From assembly GCA_015222595.1 (NCBI GenBank), contig JADFVP010000074.1:1-7504 (forward strand): a stretch of DNA of 7,504 nt, in the 5' to 3' direction. Below are positions 5,000 through 7,504 of this stretch, piece after piece. The position numbers and the translations under genes are program-made. Under the pieces are notes generated by a model. It was not told where the DNA came from, made no database searches, and saw nothing but the letters and a program-made list of their open reading frames with translations. This DNA is from Pseudomonadota bacterium (GTDB lineage: Bacteria > Desulfobacterota > GWC2-55-46 > JADFVP01). Within the stretch, counting starts at the first letter, position 1. The number at the start of each line of letters is the position of its first letter.

Positions 5000-5956
5000 G
5001 TGGCAAAGATACTCTTTATGGGCACGCCGGATTTTGCCGTACAGACGTTAGAGGCGATAGTCGAGGCCGGGCACGAGGTCGTAGCCGTTGTGACCCAGCC
5101 GGATCGTGCAAAGGGGCGGGGCCGCTCGGTAGTGCAGACCCCTGTTAAGGTCGCGGCGCTGGCAGAGGGCATAGAGGTGCTCCAGCCCACAAAGGTTAAA
5201 GACCCGGCCTTTATCGCTCAGTTGAAAGAACTCGCGCCAGACTACTCCGTAGTTATCGCCTACGGCAGAATTCTGCCCGCCTCTGTACTCGATATAGCCG
5301 GTAAGGGCTCCATAAACGTCCACGCCTCGCTTCTGCCGCGCCACCGGGGCGCGGCTCCCATAAATTACGCCATCACATCAGGAGACACGGTTACCGGGGT
5401 CACCACGATGCTGATGGACACGGGGATGGACACAGGAGCGATGCTCTTGAAGAGCGAGACCTCTATTGGCGAGGACGAGACCGCAGGGGAGCTTTTCACC
5501 AGACTCTCGGCCCTTGGCGCCCAACTGCTTGTAGAGACTCTAGAGGGGATGGAAGCAGGCAAGATAGAGCCGGTGGCGCAGGACGACACGTTAGCCACCT
5601 ACGCCCCGACACTAAAAAAGAGCGACGGCAAAATAAAGTGGATTATGAGCGCGGAAGAGATAGCGAACCTTGTTCGCGGTTTTTCTCCCTGGCCCGGCAC
5701 TTTTACCGAGTACAAGGGCAAGCTCTTGAAGATCCACTCCGGGCGCGTTGCAGCTATACCTGAACTCGCCCCCGGCACGGCAGACGGTAGCATAGAGCCC
5801 GGCACGATTCTCTCCGTCTCTCCGGATGCGGTTGTCGTAAAGTGCGGCCGAGGTGTCTACGAGGTAACGGAGCTTCAGCCGCAGGACAAGCGGCGCATGG
5901 CTGCGCGCGACTTTGCAGCCGGATACAGGGTGGCCCCCGGCGAGCGGTTTGGCTAA
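5000..5956 (+). CDS. fmt: Methionyl-tRNA formyltransferase
   Basis: A 318-residue enzyme that transfers a formyl group from 10-formyl-tetrahydrofolate to initiator Met-tRNA, making fMet-tRNA for translation initiation. The N-terminal formyltransferase domain (about 1-205) has the standard opening KILFMGTPDFAV, the catalytic SINVHASLLPRHRGAAPI at 104-121 (Asn106, His108) and Asp144 in MDTGMDTGAM. The C-terminal tRNA-binding domain follows, with RGFSPWPGTFTEYKGKLLKIH at its start and the usual QPQDKRRMAARDFAAGYR ending. Length is normal. The start is GTG at 5000, chosen for the AGGAG 8 nt upstream and because the family begins at this point. It follows def on the same strand and precedes DUF116. 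Isoleucine is encoded mainly by ATA (11 of 19), unlike the PEP-CTERM gene. Confidence 0.97.
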   Translation: MAKILFMGTPDFAVQTLEAIVEAGHEVVAVVTQPDRAKGRGRSVVQTPVKVAALAEGIEVLQPTKVKDPAFIAQLKELAPDYSVVIAYGRILPASVLDIAGKGSINVHASLLPRHRGAAPINYAITSGDTVTGVTTMLMDTGMDTGAMLLKSETSIGEDETAGELFTRLSALGAQLLVETLEGMEAGKIEPVAQDDTLATYAPTLKKSDGKIKWIMSAEEIANLVRGFSPWPGTFTEYKGKLLKIHSGRVAAIPELAPGTADGSIEPGTILSVSPDAVVVKCGRGVYEVTELQPQDKRRMAARDFAAGYRVAPGERFG

Positions 5957-5970
5957 TAGTCTGCGCTGAA

Positions 5971-5999
5971 TTGACAAAAGCCCATAATGGGAGTATTTT
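5971..5999 (+). promoter_or_regulatory. Sigma-70 promoter for the DUF116 gene
   Basis: A perfect -35 box TTGACA (5971-5976) is followed after exactly 17 nt by TATTTT (5994-5999, 4 of 6). Transcription would begin near 6006, giving a leader of about 80 nt. A palindrome CCCATAATGGG (5981-5991) occupies the spacer and could be an operator. DUF116 and the next gene may therefore have their own promoter as well as read-through from fmt. Confidence 0.6.
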
Positions 6000-6001
6000 T
6001 G

Positions 6002-6039
6002 AAGAGGGCGGAAGTAGGTTCAATAACAGTGCCTCTTTT
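6002..6039 (+). terminator. Weak terminator-like hairpin after fmt
   Basis: AAGAGG (6002-6007) and CCTCTT (6032-6037) can pair across a 24-nt loop, with TT following the stem. The loop is long and the T-run short, so termination would be partial at best. It overlaps the start of the leader of the DUF116 transcript. Confidence 0.2.
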
Positions 6040-6088
6040 CTGATCGATTGTCTTTACGGGTAGTTATAAGTTTTGGAAGGTTTCTTTG

Positions 6089-6919
6089 ATGAATTCAACG
6101 AATAAATGGCAGGGCAGTTCGGCCTCTGTGGAGTATAAGCCGGGGGTCGGGCCCTTTTTAGCCCTTCTTGCGGCTTCGAGCGTCGGTATAGTTGCACTCG
6201 GCTTCTTGCTCTGGTTCATCCCGACCATAGGTCTCGGTAATATCCATCCGGCCCTGCCCTTTATAACGGGCGCTATTTTGGTGGCTGGAGCCGTGCTGGT
6301 ACTGACCGGTGCGCTCTTTATAACGCTTGCGGCTCTTAAGGGCCAGCATGCCGAGAGCGGCGTGGTGGCTACGCGCCTCTTGCGCTCAAAGCTCCTTCGC
6401 TGGGGCCTCTTCAAGCTATTTCTGCCGCTCATGGTTATGGTAGGAGGCATCGTCAGAACCCCGAAGATAAAGATAGAGCAGGCCTTTTTGGCGATAAACA
6501 ACCAGATGGTTCGCCTGATGGGGCGCAAAATCAAGCCTGAGAGAATTCTGATACTGATGCCGCACTGCATTCAGTTCGACGACTGCAAGATAAAGGTTAC
6601 GCGCAATGTCGAGAACTGCGCCGGGTGCGGCAAGTGCGAGGTCGGCAACCTACTGGACCTTGCCCACGAGTACGGTATAGACCTCTTTATCTCGACAGGA
6701 GGCACGGTGGCGCGGCGCAAGGTCTATGAAGACCGCCCGCATGTTGTGATAGCCGTTGCCTGCGAGCGCGACCTCACGAGCGGTATTCAGGACGCCTTCC
6801 CGCTGCCGGTCTACGCCATAGTCAATAAGCGGCCTCACGGCTACTGCATGGAGACCGGTGTAGACCTCGGCGACGTCAAGGAGGCCATAGTCGGACTTCT
6901 GGGCAAAAAGGCCGCTTAA
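6089..6919 (+). CDS. DUF116 family membrane-anchored cysteine-rich protein
   Basis: A 276-residue protein of the DUF116 family, whose biochemical role is not established. Two N-terminal membrane helices lie at about 22-46 and 56-83, followed by a basic segment (about 88-110) and a soluble C-terminal domain. That domain has PHCIQ at 148-152, Cys156, the cluster NCAGCGKC at 166-173, ACERDL at 214-219 and GYCMETGVDL at 241-250: seven Cys in all, an arrangement that suggests binding of a metal or Fe-S cluster. The ATG at 6089 is chosen over the TTG at 6086 because GGAAGG (6075-6080) is 8 nt upstream of it. The family is often found beside fmt, as here. A sigma-70 promoter lies upstream, and the stop codon overlaps the start of a short bridging frame. 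Confidence 0.85.
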   Translation: MNSTNKWQGSSASVEYKPGVGPFLALLAASSVGIVALGFLLWFIPTIGLGNIHPALPFITGAILVAGAVLVLTGALFITLAALKGQHAESGVVATRLLRSKLLRWGLFKLFLPLMVMVGGIVRTPKIKIEQAFLAINNQMVRLMGRKIKPERILILMPHCIQFDDCKIKVTRNVENCAGCGKCEVGNLLDLAHEYGIDLFISTGGTVARRKVYEDRPHVVIAVACERDLTSGIQDAFPLPVYAIVNKRPHGYCMETGVDLGDVKEAIVGLLGKKAA

Positions 6920-6978
6920 TGGCCCTTCGGCAACAGACTCCCCAAACTTCGGACCCTTTACCGGACCTTTTACTATGA
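6919..6978 (+). CDS. Putative 19-codon bridging ORF between DUF116 and the last gene
   Basis: The frame MALRQQTPQTSDPLPDLLL begins at an ATG that shares its A with the TAA of DUF116 (TAATG) and ends at a TGA that overlaps the ATG of the next gene (ATGA, 6975-6978). It fills the spacer exactly. Such overlaps are typical of translational coupling, and the next gene has no Shine-Dalgarno of its own. The peptide itself need not be functional. It has no Shine-Dalgarno beyond the reinitiation context, and chance cannot be excluded. Confidence 0.3.
   Translation: MALRQQTPQTSDPLPDLLL
6950..6973 (+). repeat. Two tandem 12-nt repeats before the last gene
   Basis: CGGACCCTTTAC (6950-6961) is followed directly by CGGACCTTTTAC (6962-6973), differing at one base. 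The array ends one base before the ATG at 6975. Because the unit is a multiple of three, a gain or loss of one unit keeps the bridging frame open. Confidence 0.8.
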
Positions 6979-7409
6979 TCGCCTCCGTCAGAACGTTAAA
7001 TATCTGCGCCGCTATTGTCTGGTACTGCGGCGGGGTTGCGCTTACGCTAAAGGGCTTTTCCCTTATAATGGCCGCCGGTGTCATGAATACGGGCGGCATG
7101 GGCTGGCGGCTCGCAGCCCTTTTAGGTATCGGGCTCGGCGCGCTCAAGGCGGCCTACCTCTTCAACAGGGCGTGCAAGAGCAACCTTGAGCGTATCGCCG
7201 CACTTCGGAGCCCGAAGATATGGAACTTCTACAGGGCGTGGTTCTTTATCTTCCTCTTCTGCATGATCTATCTCGGCGGCTACCTCTCGCATTCGGCGGA
7301 GGGCAACTACTCTTTTCTTCTCGCAGTGGCCATACTCGACATCAGCATAGGTATTGCGCTCTTAGGCAGTAGCTACGTCTTCTGGGTACGCAGAGCGTTT
7401 AGCAGGTAG
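6975..7409 (+). CDS. Four-helix integral membrane protein of unknown function
   Basis: A 144-residue protein that I cannot assign to a family. Hydrophobic stretches at about 8-34, 44-64, 87-105 and 111-137 suggest four membrane helices. A basic loop lies between helices 2 and 3 (FNRACKSNLERIAALRSPK), and the protein ends in VRRAFSR, so by the positive-inside rule the loop and the C-terminus probably face the cytoplasm. No enzymatic motif is visible. The ATG at 6975 has no Shine-Dalgarno; it may be translated by coupling from DUF116 through the bridging frame. Base and codon use match the preceding genes. Its position suggests it is co-transcribed with DUF116 and may work with that membrane-anchored protein, which is inference only. 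Confidence 0.75.
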   Translation: MIASVRTLNICAAIVWYCGGVALTLKGFSLIMAAGVMNTGGMGWRLAALLGIGLGALKAAYLFNRACKSNLERIAALRSPKIWNFYRAWFFIFLFCMIYLGGYLSHSAEGNYSFLLAVAILDISIGIALLGSSYVFWVRRAFSR

Positions 7410-7504
7410 GGTGTTCCGGCCATCAATTCAAGAGTATTTCCTAAAGTCCGCAGTTGTAATCCTCATCAAAATATAATAAGTTTCTATTAATAACCGATAC
7501 TGGA
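7410..7504. other. AT-rich end of the window, no gene seen
   Basis: After the last stop the sequence becomes AT-rich. A TATAAT lies at 7472-7477, but the only -35-like TTGTAA (7454-7459) is 12 nt away, too close for a standard promoter. I see no hairpin with a T-run that would end the upstream operon. Confidence 0.4.

Noticed and set aside
4843..5148. 101-codon plus-strand frame across the def-fmt spacer
   Set aside because: It has no start signal, runs out of frame into fmt, and its translation from 5000 on is a frame-shifted reading of fmt.
7454..7477. TTGTAA and TATAAT near the right edge as a promoter
   Set aside because: The spacer is 12 nt, too short for a sigma-70 promoter, and the region is AT-rich enough to give such boxes by chance.
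1..7504. Mobile element, CRISPR array or defence island
   Set aside because: No transposase or integrase motifs, no terminal inverted repeats, no regularly spaced repeats and no known defence domain were seen; the genes are mainly housekeeping.

Overview
The window suggests a Gram-negative bacterium with an exosortase/PEP-CTERM surface system and formyl-methionine translation initiation. The gene set (GcvR-like ACT protein, RarA, def-fmt-DUF116 cluster, PEP-CTERM protein behind a -24/-12 promoter) fits a deltaproteobacterial or Nitrospirota-like lineage. That placement is inference from gene content and style only; no marker gene here fixes the taxon.

Layout. (1) Positions 1-1410 are visibly AT-richer than the rest. 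They hold the 3' tail of an unidentified gene (3-152), a long upstream region with a near-perfect sigma-54 promoter (364-379), one PEP-CTERM protein gene (465-1250, +) and a strong intrinsic terminator (1277-1313). (2) Positions 1411-3927 are a minus-strand gene run read rarA, then a GcvR-like double-ACT gene, then a first peptide deformylase (def). (3) A 192-nt divergent spacer (3928-4119) separates it from a plus-strand run: a second deformylase with a long acidic insertion (4120-4827), fmt (5000-5956), a DUF116 membrane protein (6089-6919) and a four-helix membrane protein (6975-7409). The last 95 nt are AT-rich and hold no gene that I can see.

How the genes fit together. Fmt formylates initiator Met-tRNA and the deformylases remove the formyl group from nascent chains, so def and fmt are the classic pair. 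Here there are two deformylase genes, one on each strand, on either side of rarA and the ACT gene. DUF116 commonly accompanies fmt in such clusters, but its function is not established. RarA acts at stalled replication forks. The PEP-CTERM protein is a secreted, exosortase-processed surface protein, compositionally separate from the housekeeping genes.

I see no CRISPR array, transposase, tRNA, rRNA or recognisable defence system. The most notable points are the acidic insertion in the second deformylase, the three tandem Shine-Dalgarno-like units before fmt, a possible leaderless start for the second def, a 19-codon bridging ORF that could couple DUF116 to the last gene, and the sigma-54 promoter with an abutting inverted repeat ahead of the PEP-CTERM gene.
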